The position numbers and the translations under genes were made by a program. From Prevotella sp. UBA746 (GTDB taxonomy: Bacteria > Bacteroidota > Bacteroidia > Bacteroidales > Bacteroidaceae): 31,599 bases of DNA. The notes under the pieces are model-generated. The model did no database searches and was not told the DNA's origin. It saw only the letters and a program-made list of their open reading frames with translations. The stretch's first letter is position 1, and each line of letters opens with the position of its first letter. The DNA is taken from the NCBI GenBank assembly GCA_002298545.1, contig DBKQ01000119.1, positions 7,336-38,934 of the forward strand, in the 5' to 3' direction. This document shows, in pieces, positions 7,945 to 16,246 of this stretch.

Positions 7945-8937
7945 CTACGACAGCTCAAGCATTCTCTCGATAGGTTTCACAGCCTCACGGGCAATCTCTG
8001 GCGCCACGTCCACCGTAGGCCACTCATATTTCAGAGCATTGTAAATCTTCCGTAGCGTGTTCATCTTCATATAGTCACACTCGTTGCAAGAGCATCCCAG
8101 CGACCCCTCGCTAACCTCCGGCGGAACGGGAATGAAAGTCTTGTCGGGACACTTGCGAGTCATCTCGTGAAGGATCCCCGCCTCGGTGGCGACGATAAAC
8201 TCCTTCGTGTCGCTCTCGATGGCATGCTTCAGCAATACGGCAGTAGAACCAACAACATCGGCAAGAACCACAACCGGTCCCTTACACTCCGGATGCACCA
8301 ATACCTCAGCTCCCGGATGCTCCTTCTTGAGTTTTACAATCTCGGCAGCCGAGAAGCGTTCGTGCACGTGGCAGCCCCCGTTCCAGAGGAGCATCTGCCG
8401 TCCCGTCACGCTGTTAATATAAGAGCCCAGGTTATAGTCAGGACCGAAGATAATCTTCTCGTCCTTCGGGAACGTATCAACAATCTTCTTGGCGTTGCCG
8501 CTCGTAACCACCACATCCGTCAGCGCCTTAACGGCAGCCGTGGTGTTGACATAGCTCACCACCTTATATCCCGGGTGTTCCTCCTTATACTTCTTCAGGT
8601 CGTCAGCCTTACACGAGTCGGCAAGCGAGCATCCGGCATTAAGGTCAGGACAGAGCACTAGTTTTTCAGGTGAAAGAATCTTGCAAGTCTCCGCCATGAA
8701 GTGTACGCCACACATCACGATAATGTCAGCATCCGTATCGGCAGCCTTTCTTGCCAGTGCGAGTGAGTCGCCGATGAAGTCGGCAACATCCTGTATGTCG
8801 CCTGTCGTATAGTAATGTGCAAGGATAACAGCATTTTTTTGTTTACACAGATTTCTTATCTCTTTGCTCAGGTCGATGTCTTTGTCTACCGGTTCATCGA
8901 TATATCCTTTGTCGATCCACTTTTTATCCACATTCAT
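7945..8937 (-). CDS. nadA: Quinolinate synthase NadA
   Basis: NadA condenses iminoaspartate with dihydroxyacetone phosphate to quinolinate in de novo NAD synthesis, using a [4Fe-4S] cluster. From the chosen start the protein is 330 residues. Family signatures are VILAHYYTTGDIQDVADFIGDSLALAR (37-63), the GVHFMAE segment (77-83), GCSLADSC (102-109), NGGCHVHERF (186-195), HPEC (215-218) and GCSCNEC (281-287). Cys103, Cys218 and Cys287 are the likely cluster ligands. An upstream in-frame ATG at 9036 would add 33 residues unlike the family, so the ATG at 8937 is preferred. No nadB or nadC is nearby. The gene starts inside the DnaA-box cluster and runs into a GT2 gene. Confidence 0.93.
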   Translation of the reverse strand: MNVDKKWIDKGYIDEPVDKDIDLSKEIRNLCKQKNAVILAHYYTTGDIQDVADFIGDSLALARKAADTDADIIVMCGVHFMAETCKILSPEKLVLCPDLNAGCSLADSCKADDLKKYKEEHPGYKVVSYVNTTAAVKALTDVVVTSGNAKKIVDTFPKDEKIIFGPDYNLGSYINSVTGRQMLLWNGGCHVHERFSAAEIVKLKKEHPGAEVLVHPECKGPVVVLADVVGSTAVLLKHAIESDTKEFIVATEAGILHEMTRKCPDKTFIPVPPEVSEGSLGCSCNECDYMKMNTLRKIYNALKYEWPTVDVAPEIAREAVKPIERMLELS

Positions 8938-9142
8938 ATTATTATTATCTTTTATTGTTTTTAAATTTAAAATAAAACTATGTATTGTATGATGTGCCGT
9001 GGATATGTTTATAACTTTCTTCTGTTTTTCTTGCATATTTGCTTATCAACATCTTGTTATGGCTTATCTACAAGTTATTCATAATGTTTGTTATTGTGTT
9101 TCAGATTGAAACACTGTTTATCCACAATATCCACATTCGGTG

Positions 9143-9150
9143 CAAAGGTA
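9143..9150 (-). promoter_or_regulatory. Candidate -7 element for nadA inside the DnaA-box cluster
   Basis: The minus strand reads TACCTTTG, the same -7 octamer found upstream of the T9SS cargo gene and of the HU-like gene. Transcription from here would give a leader of about 200 bases before the nadA ATG. Boxes at 9118 and 9167 flank it, so DnaA could influence nadA expression. No clear -33 TTTG was found. Confidence 0.4.
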
Positions 9151-9554
9151 ATAAGTTTATATCTTTTGTTGATAAAAAAGCGTGGAAAAGTTTTTAATTT
9201 GTTGCTCATAACCCTGTGGATATCCACCTCTGCCGTGTTGCCTTCTTTGCTTGTGTGGATAACGTACACTTTATCAACAGGGTTTTACACAGGTTTTTGT
9301 GGATAACTGTGGATTACTTTTTCCTATCTATGGAATGCACTCTTGTGGTTGTCTTCGGGGAAACCATTTTTACTTCCTGCGGAATAAACATCTTAACTTT
9401 TATAATTCATTGGATAATGTATATTATAAAACGCACCAAAGTATACATTATGAATAATACAGGTTAACATACATATTATTATAGTTTTGGATTTAGTTAT
9501 ATGGATTAAAAAGAATAAAATGCATTGATTTATTTTTTTCTACAATTGCTTTAC

Positions 9555-9573
9555 ATTACCTTTGCAAGGTAAT
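9555..9573 (+). promoter_or_regulatory. Candidate promoter (-7) embedded in a perfect palindrome
   Basis: TACCTTTG at 9557-9564 is a Bacteroidota -7 element 90 bases before the T9SS cargo ATG. It sits inside ATTACCTTTGCAAGGTAAT, a palindrome with 8-bp arms and a 3-base centre. A regulator bound there would cover the -7. No good -33 TTTG lies at the expected spacing. Confidence 0.45.
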
Positions 9574-9653
9574 TGGTTTGAGAATGAAATAAAAAAACTT
9601 GCATGGCTTACAAAATAAAATTTATATATATAATTTAATTACTTTATTTTATT

Positions 9654-11384
9654 ATGAAACATTTTTACTTGAAATCATTGTCATGCGCCATCGTTGCCGG
9701 CACAATGACTACCACGGCTGTTTATGCTGCAGACAATGCCACTGAGGGAAAAAACGTGAAAGTGGCTGTTGAGGAGAACTATGGCGACTATATGTCGGGA
9801 GGTAGCGACCTTTCTACAAAAACTGTGTATCTATACGACAGCAACAACCGTTTACTGAGGAAGATGAACATCGATGCTGCAAACAACGAACTGATGCAGT
9901 ATTTCAGCTATGAGTATAACGCTCTCGGACAGCTCATATGCAACTTCTCGCAGTCGTATATGGAGATTGAATCGGGCAGATGGGGACTCGCCGACCCTAC
10001 GGAAAAAACCGTTTATGAATATGACGATAAGGGCAGACTCATTGCCGAGACTGGAAACCAAAGCTATAAATATGAGTATGACAACGACAACAATCTTGTG
10101 AAGAAAACCTTGCTCATGCAGGGATTCGACAATGAACTTACCGTGATGCAGACTATTACATACAGCGACTTCGTGGCTCCAAACTGTCCGCAAAAAACTG
10201 TATCAGTAGGTGCCGAGGGCTTTGCGTCATACGATTACCAGGGTGAACTGGAATACGACAAGAACTTCAACCTGCTGAAGGAAACTAACTATACCGTAAG
10301 TGGGGAAAACAAAACATTCCTCAACTCTACCAGATACGTTTATGACGAGAGTGGAATGATGACCACCAAGGTGCGCCACAGCTCATCATCCATCTACGAC
10401 GAAAACTGGAACGAGATAGGTAAAAAGGAAGTTCCGGTAGACAGCGTGGTATATACCCGTCTTGACGAAAGCCGCGTGAAGGAGCAGAGCTATACCTATA
10501 ATGATTATGACGAGGAAACTCCATGGAACATTAGTCCTACATTCAAAATCACCGTGAGCCGCGAGTTCGACGGTACTTTGGCTGCCAAACTGAATGTTGA
10601 AACCGTAGAGGGAGAGAAAAACACAAACAAGGTAACCGTTATTCCGGCAAATACCGCTGCAGAAGGTTATGAATACGATATATACCGTGACGGACAGAAG
10701 ATTGCCACTCTCGACCCGAAGACTGCCCTTACTTATACCGACAGCAAGCTCTATAATGGCAAGCACGAGTATTTTGCACAGACCGTGAAGACTGGTGATG
10801 CTGCCGTAGAATACAACATCAGCGACATTGCTGCCGTTGAGAACAAAATCGACTTCCCGGCTCCTACAAATCTGCGCGGCGTGAGCAAGGAGGTTACTTC
10901 CGACAACAGTAGCATGAATATTGCGTGGGATGCTCCTAAGTATACCGCCGACATGGAGTTCCAGGGTTATAACATCATCGAGGCTGGAGAATATGGCGAC
11001 AACAAGGTGAACTACGAAGGTACCGTTAGCGATACGAAATATAGCGTAGACATGTATAACTATTATACGGAGCGCAACCTCTATATTCAGGCTGTTTACA
11101 AGCTCGGAACCGCCAACAGCGAAACGAAACTTATAAAGATGGACGACCTGGGTGAGGCTTCGGCTATAAATACCGTAAAGTCTGTTGCCGGAAATGTGAA
11201 CTATGCCGATGGCATTATCACTACTGCAGAGAGAGCAAAGATTACTCTGCACGACATGAGCGGAAAGAAGGTTGCCGCTACCGAGAATTCCACTTCGCTC
11301 TCTATCGCAGATCAGCCTTGTGGCGTTTATCTCGTTAGCGTAGAGCGCGACGGAAAAGTATCAGTTTTGAAAGTTCGCAAGTGA
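9654..11384 (+). CDS. Secreted T9SS cargo protein with YD-type repeats
   Basis: This 576-residue protein has a signal peptide (about 1-25, ending AVYA). Tyr-Asp repeats of RHS/YD type follow, such as YLYDSNNRLLRKM, YEYDDKGRLIAE, YEYDNDNNLVKK and YVYDESGMMTTKV, over about residues 57-240. Fibronectin-III-like strands occur at about 280-505 (for example PTNLRGVSK...MNIAWDAP). The last 70 residues (ITLHDMSGKKVA...QPCGVYLVSVERDGKVSVLKVRK) form a type A T9SS C-terminal sorting domain, so it is probably exported by T9SS and surface-attached or released. No enzymatic motif was seen. A second, larger T9SS cargo gene starts 71 bases downstream and may be co-transcribed. The function is unknown; adhesion is possible. 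Confidence 0.8.
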   Translation: MKHFYLKSLSCAIVAGTMTTTAVYAADNATEGKNVKVAVEENYGDYMSGGSDLSTKTVYLYDSNNRLLRKMNIDAANNELMQYFSYEYNALGQLICNFSQSYMEIESGRWGLADPTEKTVYEYDDKGRLIAETGNQSYKYEYDNDNNLVKKTLLMQGFDNELTVMQTITYSDFVAPNCPQKTVSVGAEGFASYDYQGELEYDKNFNLLKETNYTVSGENKTFLNSTRYVYDESGMMTTKVRHSSSSIYDENWNEIGKKEVPVDSVVYTRLDESRVKEQSYTYNDYDEETPWNISPTFKITVSREFDGTLAAKLNVETVEGEKNTNKVTVIPANTAAEGYEYDIYRDGQKIATLDPKTALTYTDSKLYNGKHEYFAQTVKTGDAAVEYNISDIAAVENKIDFPAPTNLRGVSKEVTSDNSSMNIAWDAPKYTADMEFQGYNIIEAGEYGDNKVNYEGTVSDTKYSVDMYNYYTERNLYIQAVYKLGTANSETKLIKMDDLGEASAINTVKSVAGNVNYADGIITTAERAKITLHDMSGKKVAATENSTSLSIADQPCGVYLVSVERDGKVSVLKVRK

Positions 11385-11455
11385 TTGAAAGATTATCAAG
11401 TAATTGAAAGATAAAAACTGAACCAAATACGAAACTTTACAACGCACATACTACT

Positions 11456-14400
11456 ATGTATAAATTAATTTCAACGATGTTGAAGGCTTCGGCACTTTTC
11501 GCCTTCTCGCTTGCTGCCATTAATGTGGCAGCACAAGACGAGACGACAATCTATGGAAGTGTCGTTGCCTCCACACAGTGGCAAGACAATACCGGTCCCG
11601 GCATCTACTCCTTCAGTTCTAAGTCTGGTGGCTTCACTCCCGTGAAGATAGACAACCGACTTGCTGCACAGGGTGGTGGCGTTTATGCAAAGGGAAAATA
11701 CTATTCCATAAATGCCGACACGCGAACACTAAATGTATATGATGCCGATACCTGGGAATTGCTTTCGTCGAAACCAGCCACCAATGTAGCTCTCGACCTT
11801 GCCTACGATCCTACTACCGACAATATTTTCGGCTGTTTCTCTGAAGGAGGAAAACCTGTAATAGGAACTCTCGATCCGGAGACGGGAGGATATACGTTTA
11901 TTTCAGACATAGAGAACACACTGACCGTATTGGTATGCACAACCGACGGTCAGCTGTATGGCGTGAGCGGTTCGCATCTCGTGAAGGTGAACAAGGAAAC
12001 CGGTGTCTTCTCGTTTGTTGGCAACGTGGGTATTGAGGCAATGTATGCACAGTCGGCTACTGTCGACCCTACCACGGGCAAGTGTTATTGGGCATCCATG
12101 GAGGCAAACATGTCGTCGGTGCTTTACGAGATGGATCTGACTACTGCACAGCTTACGCAGTGCAGAACATTCACCGGAATGGAGGAGATAACCGGACTTT
12201 ATATTCTGCCGCATGTTGCCGACGGAGCACCTGCGAGGGTGACCGACCTGAAGGCGACTTTCGAAAAAGGAAGTACTACAGGAACGGTTTCCTTTACTAT
12301 GCCGTCAACGACAAAGGCTGGCGGTAAGCTCTCCGGAAATCTGTCGTATAGGGTAGAGGCTGGCAATGAGGTGAAAACCGGAACAGCTACAGCCGGACAG
12401 AAATTGTCGTTGCCGCTGACAGTAAACGAAGGACGCTGCAAGATTCTCGTAACTACAAGCAACACCAGTGGCGAGAGCGAGCGTACTGCAATATCCCTGT
12501 GGGTTGGAAAAGACACACCGGCTGCCGTTACGGGAGTTAAACTGCAGTATACGAATGATAATATGCTCGGTCTATCGTGGAATGCTGTTGAAAAAGGCAA
12601 AAACGGCGGGTATATTGATGCCTCTAAGGTGAGATACCGCATTGTGCGCCAGCCTGACAATACTGTTGTGCAGGATAATTATCAGCAGACACAATATTCT
12701 GAGACTGCAAGTAGCACAACTCTTGCCAAGCGCTGGTATGAGGTAACCCCGTATGTTGACGGCGAGAGTGGCGAGACGGCAGTATCCAACAAGGTGGTCG
12801 TTGGTCCGGGAAAGGATGTGCCTTACTCAGAAGACTTCAGTTCCGATGCTTCATTCGACTACTTCACCGTTCTGGATGCCAACAACGACGGCAAGACTTG
12901 GTATAGAAGTGGCGACGCACAGACTGCACAGTATGGCGGCGATGCCACGCAGAAAGCCGACGACTGGCTTATTCTGCCACCGCTGAAGGTGAGCAAGGCG
13001 GGCTACTACAAGCTGTCGCTTCAGGTGCGTTGCAACTCTGCCAATCCGCAGCTTCTGTCTATCGCCCTCGGCAGTCTGCCGGAAACGAAAGACATGAATA
13101 CTGTGATATTGCCTGAGACAACAGTCGACACGAAGTTTGAGACGAAGACTGTTGAGGCTAAATTCGGAGTAAAGACCGACGGCAACTATTTCTTGGGTAT
13201 TCATCTGGCGAGCAATGCTCTTATGCATTCCTTTGATATCGACAATATCCGTGTGGAACAGATTACCTCAAGCGATGCCCCGGCACAGCCAGCTAATCTC
13301 ATAGTGAAGCCTGCAGCAAAGGGTGAACTGAAGGCTGAAGTGGAATTCTCTATGCCGGAGAAAACCATTGCCGGAGAGAATGTAGGCAAGCTGACGAAGG
13401 CTGAAGTTTACCGTAACGGCACTCTTCTGAAGAGCATAACGGATGCTGCATCACTTGTGGCTGGAAAGCGGACGGTGGTAAAAGACGAAAGTCCGCAGAA
13501 CGGATTCAACAAGTATAAGGTTGTGGCATACAATGCCAGTGGAACAGGCGACGACGCTACCGTTGAAACCTATGTTGGCATTGACACGCCGGCAGCTGTA
13601 GAGAATATCGTTGTGGATGAAACAGAAGACGGCACCGTGGATATCCGTTGGGCGGCACCGCAGACTGGAGCTAACGGAGGATATATAAATGCCGAAAATC
13701 TTACGTATAGCGTGAAGAGAAACGGATGGCTCGAGATTGAAGGAACTCCAGGCAAGTGTGAAGTGAGGGATGTTATAGACGATCTTGGTGATGCCCAGCG
13801 TACCATCGGCTATACCATCACCGCTACGTCGACTGCCGGAACCAGTGTAGAGGCTTACTCGCCATATCTCTCCGTAGGACGTCCATACGAGACACCTTTC
13901 GTAGAGTCGTTTGCCAAGGGGCGTTCGGAGTATACGGAGTGGACTTCTTTCCCGGTAATGGGAGAGCGTAACTGGAGTCCGTCGAATAATACCGATGCTC
14001 AGGATGGCGACAACGGATATATCTCGTTCACCAATGTAGGCAGCGAAACGGCAGACCTTTTGCTGATGTCGCCAAAAGTGCGTATCGACAATACTGTTCA
14101 CCCAATTCTCTCGTTCTACACCAAACATTCTGCCGTAGACGACAAGATGCAAGTGGAGGTTCATACCCATGATGGAAAGGTGGTTGATGTTCTCGATGTC
14201 GACCTTACCGCTGCCACAAGCGGATGGGAGAAACACGAGGTTGACCTGTCGGCTTATGCACAGTATCGTTATGTGCAGATTGGCTTCCGCACTGACAATG
14301 TAGCGAAAGACGATATGCTGTATCTTGACCGCATATCGGTTGTTGACCAGCTTGACCATAACCTTATGGCTGTTGGCTTGAAGGCTCCGCGCAGCATAAA

Positions 14401-15730
14401 GGTTGGAATGGAGAAAACGGTAACAGCCACTGTAAGCAACGTCGGTATGCAGACGGCAAGTGGATATTCGGTGAAACTATATAACGGCGACGAACTCCTT
14501 GACGTAAAGGAGGGCGCAGAGGTGAAAACCGGAAAGTCTGTAGATATAGACTTTACCGTAAAACCGGAGGTAAGACAGCTGCCTGCACTTAATCTCAAGG
14601 CGGTTGTGGAATATTCTGCCGACGAGAACCTGAAGAACAATACCGCCAGCATAGAGGTGCCGCTCGTGGCTCCTACTTATCCTGTTGCTACAGGACTTAC
14701 CGGACAGTGGCAGGACAATGCCGTGGCTCTTACATGGAATGCTCCAGATTTGGATAATCTTGAGCCTGAGGCTTCTGTTGAAGATTTTGAAAGCTATGAG
14801 GCTTTCACGATAACCGACTTCGGAAAATGGACAGTAAACCACGTGGACGGACAGGACTATTCTATGGAGTTCATGACAAGCGACGGCAAATGGATTACTT
14901 ATCCTCACAGTGGAGACGGAATAACTTTCCAAGTTATTGACCTCCCGCAGGTTAAGGCTACCGAGGCTGACGGATGGAGCTCCGTTTCGGGCAACAAGAT
15001 TCTTATAGCGCCTTATACCGGCAGCAATAAGGACGACTGGTTTATATCGCCTGAACTCTACGGCGGCAAGCAGACGGTAAGAATAAGTGCCAAGAGCCTT
15101 AACAACTGTGGCTACGGACTGGAAAATCTTGATGTTTATTACTCTACGACGGGCAAGAACCCTTCAGACTTCGTTTCGGCTGGCATAATTAATGAATTGC
15201 CGGAATACTGGATGGAATATTCATTCAATCTGCCCGACGGAGCAAAGTATTTTGCCATCCGCGCCAAGGATATAAATTCTGCGCTCTTTATCGACGATAT
15301 CGAATATATTCCGCTTGGAGCACCGGCTCAGCAGTTTGTCGTAAAGGGGTATAATGTATATAGAAACAGTGAGCTACTTACTCCTGCCCCCGTTGCCGTG
15401 GCAGCATACACAGATGCAACAGCCTCTCCGACAGGTAATTATTCTTATCGCGTCAGCGTGGTTTACGACAAGGGCGAGTCTGATTTCTCTTTACCGTTTA
15501 CCATCGGTGAAACCGGCATTGGCAATATTGCTGCAGAGGAATTGCATATTACCGTAGCAGCCCATCGCATAATGATTGGCGGCATTGCCGGAAAGCATGT
15601 ATTGCTGCTGTCTGTAGACGGAAAGCGCGTGGCTGACTTTGCCGGCAAGGATAGTGCAACTGTCTCTCTGCCAGCGGGATATTATATTGTCAAGGTAGAC
15701 AGCAAGGCTGTGAAGGTGTTTGTGCCGTAA
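11456..15730 (+). CDS. Large T9SS cargo with Fn3 and choice-of-anchor J/cleaved-adhesin domains
   Basis: This 1424-residue secreted protein has a signal peptide (1-27, ending NVAAQ). Residues about 35-250 look like a beta-propeller-type N-terminal domain. Fn3-like modules begin near 257, 355, 607, 711 and 1074. Three choice-of-anchor J/cleaved-adhesin-like domains begin near 456 (YSEDFSSD...DDWLILPPLKV), 812 (FVESFAKG...LLLMSPKVRI) and 1108 (EDFESYEAF...DDWFISPELYG). A CARDB-like module sits near 968. The C-terminal ~60 residues (LLLSVDGKRVADFAG...LPAGYYIVKVDSKAVKVFV) form a T9SS sorting domain. The third jelly-roll lies between halves of an Fn3-like region. Related domains occur in gingipain/HagA adhesins, so adhesion or matrix binding is plausible. 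No protease active site was seen. Confidence 0.82.
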   Translation: MYKLISTMLKASALFAFSLAAINVAAQDETTIYGSVVASTQWQDNTGPGIYSFSSKSGGFTPVKIDNRLAAQGGGVYAKGKYYSINADTRTLNVYDADTWELLSSKPATNVALDLAYDPTTDNIFGCFSEGGKPVIGTLDPETGGYTFISDIENTLTVLVCTTDGQLYGVSGSHLVKVNKETGVFSFVGNVGIEAMYAQSATVDPTTGKCYWASMEANMSSVLYEMDLTTAQLTQCRTFTGMEEITGLYILPHVADGAPARVTDLKATFEKGSTTGTVSFTMPSTTKAGGKLSGNLSYRVEAGNEVKTGTATAGQKLSLPLTVNEGRCKILVTTSNTSGESERTAISLWVGKDTPAAVTGVKLQYTNDNMLGLSWNAVEKGKNGGYIDASKVRYRIVRQPDNTVVQDNYQQTQYSETASSTTLAKRWYEVTPYVDGESGETAVSNKVVVGPGKDVPYSEDFSSDASFDYFTVLDANNDGKTWYRSGDAQTAQYGGDATQKADDWLILPPLKVSKAGYYKLSLQVRCNSANPQLLSIALGSLPETKDMNTVILPETTVDTKFETKTVEAKFGVKTDGNYFLGIHLASNALMHSFDIDNIRVEQITSSDAPAQPANLIVKPAAKGELKAEVEFSMPEKTIAGENVGKLTKAEVYRNGTLLKSITDAASLVAGKRTVVKDESPQNGFNKYKVVAYNASGTGDDATVETYVGIDTPAAVENIVVDETEDGTVDIRWAAPQTGANGGYINAENLTYSVKRNGWLEIEGTPGKCEVRDVIDDLGDAQRTIGYTITATSTAGTSVEAYSPYLSVGRPYETPFVESFAKGRSEYTEWTSFPVMGERNWSPSNNTDAQDGDNGYISFTNVGSETADLLLMSPKVRIDNTVHPILSFYTKHSAVDDKMQVEVHTHDGKVVDVLDVDLTAATSGWEKHEVDLSAYAQYRYVQIGFRTDNVAKDDMLYLDRISVVDQLDHNLMAVGLKAPRSIKVGMEKTVTATVSNVGMQTASGYSVKLYNGDELLDVKEGAEVKTGKSVDIDFTVKPEVRQLPALNLKAVVEYSADENLKNNTASIEVPLVAPTYPVATGLTGQWQDNAVALTWNAPDLDNLEPEASVEDFESYEAFTITDFGKWTVNHVDGQDYSMEFMTSDGKWITYPHSGDGITFQVIDLPQVKATEADGWSSVSGNKILIAPYTGSNKDDWFISPELYGGKQTVRISAKSLNNCGYGLENLDVYYSTTGKNPSDFVSAGIINELPEYWMEYSFNLPDGAKYFAIRAKDINSALFIDDIEYIPLGAPAQQFVVKGYNVYRNSELLTPAPVAVAAYTDATASPTGNYSYRVSVVYDKGESDFSLPFTIGETGIGNIAAEELHITVAAHRIMIGGIAGKHVLLLSVDGKRVADFAGKDSATVSLPAGYYIVKVDSKAVKVFVP

Positions 15731-15757
15731 AGCCCTGATGCTATAAATTTTTTATTG

Positions 15758-15860
15758 AAACAAACAACAAGAACGACAGATACAGCAGGTGCAACATTCT
15801 TATAGAATTAAAAACTCTAACCCCCCAATGTTGTATTTGTTGTATCTGTTGTTGTTTATT
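15758..15860. terminator. Bidirectional terminator-like inverted repeat between convergent genes
   Basis: The left arm, about 15762-15798 (including cagatacagcaggtgcaaca), pairs with about 15827-15857 (tgttgtatttgttgtatctg). All mismatches in the inner 22 bases would form G-U pairs in plus-strand RNA. The 28-base loop contains a C6 run. It lies between the large T9SS cargo gene (plus) and azlD (minus). Confidence 0.6.
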
Positions 15861-15874
15861 CTTCTTTCTGTTTT

Positions 15875-15900
15875 CATATTCTCATATTCTCATATTCTCA
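15875..15900. repeat. 8-bp tandem repeat overlapping the azlD stop
   Basis: Three copies of catattct lie at 15875-15898. The last copy overlaps the azlD C-terminal codons and stop (15890-15892), so slippage here could change the last residues of AzlD. Confidence 0.5.
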
Positions 15901-16246
15901 CCATAACCATATAGCATGCGGTTCCCACAGCTATCGACAGCATAAGATTGCGCCTCCAGAGGTGTACAGCCAGTGTGGTAACAACACCGGCAATCTGCGA
16001 AACGGCATCGGGAGAGAAGAAAACGCTGAAGAACGAGGGCTGACCGTCTAAATCCAAAGTTACCGCATTGCGAAGACAGTATACCACGAGCAACGCAAAT
16101 ACTGATGCAGGCAAAACTTTCCCCAAATATACGATATATTTCGGTGTTGGCTTTCCCGGTCGGAAGAGGAGGAAAGGCACGAAGCGAGTCAGCATAGTAG
16201 CCAATACACCGCAGGCTACGGTAATTATCTGTTGAGTAACGGTCAT
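15890..16246 (-). CDS. azlD: AzlD-family branched-chain amino acid transporter subunit
   Basis: This 118-residue protein has four predicted membrane helices and the AzlD-type N-terminus MLTRFVPFLLFRPG. With AzlC it forms an exporter of branched-chain amino acids or analogues; the pair is known from azaleucine resistance in Bacillus. The start is the ATG at 16246, which overlaps the azlC stop by four bases (ATGA) and gives the usual family length of about 100-120 residues. A longer in-frame reading upstream is antisense-free but lies inside azlC and has no family match. The final codons overlap an 8-bp tandem repeat. Confidence 0.87.
   Translation of the reverse strand: MTVTQQIITVACGVLATMLTRFVPFLLFRPGKPTPKYIVYLGKVLPASVFALLVVYCLRNAVTLDLDGQPSFFSVFFSPDAVSQIAGVVTTLAVHLWRRNLMLSIAVGTACYMVMVRI

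Larger units (their letters stand above)
8924..9653. other. Putative chromosomal replication origin (oriC)
   Basis: Ten DnaA-box-like 9-mers lie within 393 bases. Perfect TTATCCACA occurs at 8924-8932 and 9118-9126 (plus) and at 9254-9262 and 9298-9306 (minus). One-mismatch boxes are at 9043, 9064 and 9271 (plus) and at 9167, 9215 and 9308 (minus). Apart from 9271, plus-oriented boxes lie on the left and minus-oriented boxes on the right. To the right is strongly AT-rich DNA, with 9611-9653 almost pure A/T, a candidate unwinding element. Adjacent genes diverge from the region. No protein of coding character was seen between 8938 and 9653. No dnaA or dnaN gene is in the window, so the call rests on box clustering, AT content and strand bias. 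Confidence 0.75.

Noticed and set aside
8938..9036. N-terminal 33-residue extension of NadA
   Set aside because: The extension lacks family similarity; the ATG at 8937 gives the normal length.
9216..9467. Small plus-strand frames in the origin region
   Set aside because: They are short, without coding character or recognised domain, and overlap the DnaA boxes.
10386..11252. Minus-strand frame opposite the YD-repeat cargo gene
   Set aside because: It has no domain content; the plus-strand gene has a signal peptide and sorting domain.
13451..14359. Minus-strand frame (302 codons) opposite the large T9SS cargo gene
   Set aside because: It is an antisense shadow of a continuous 1424-codon gene.
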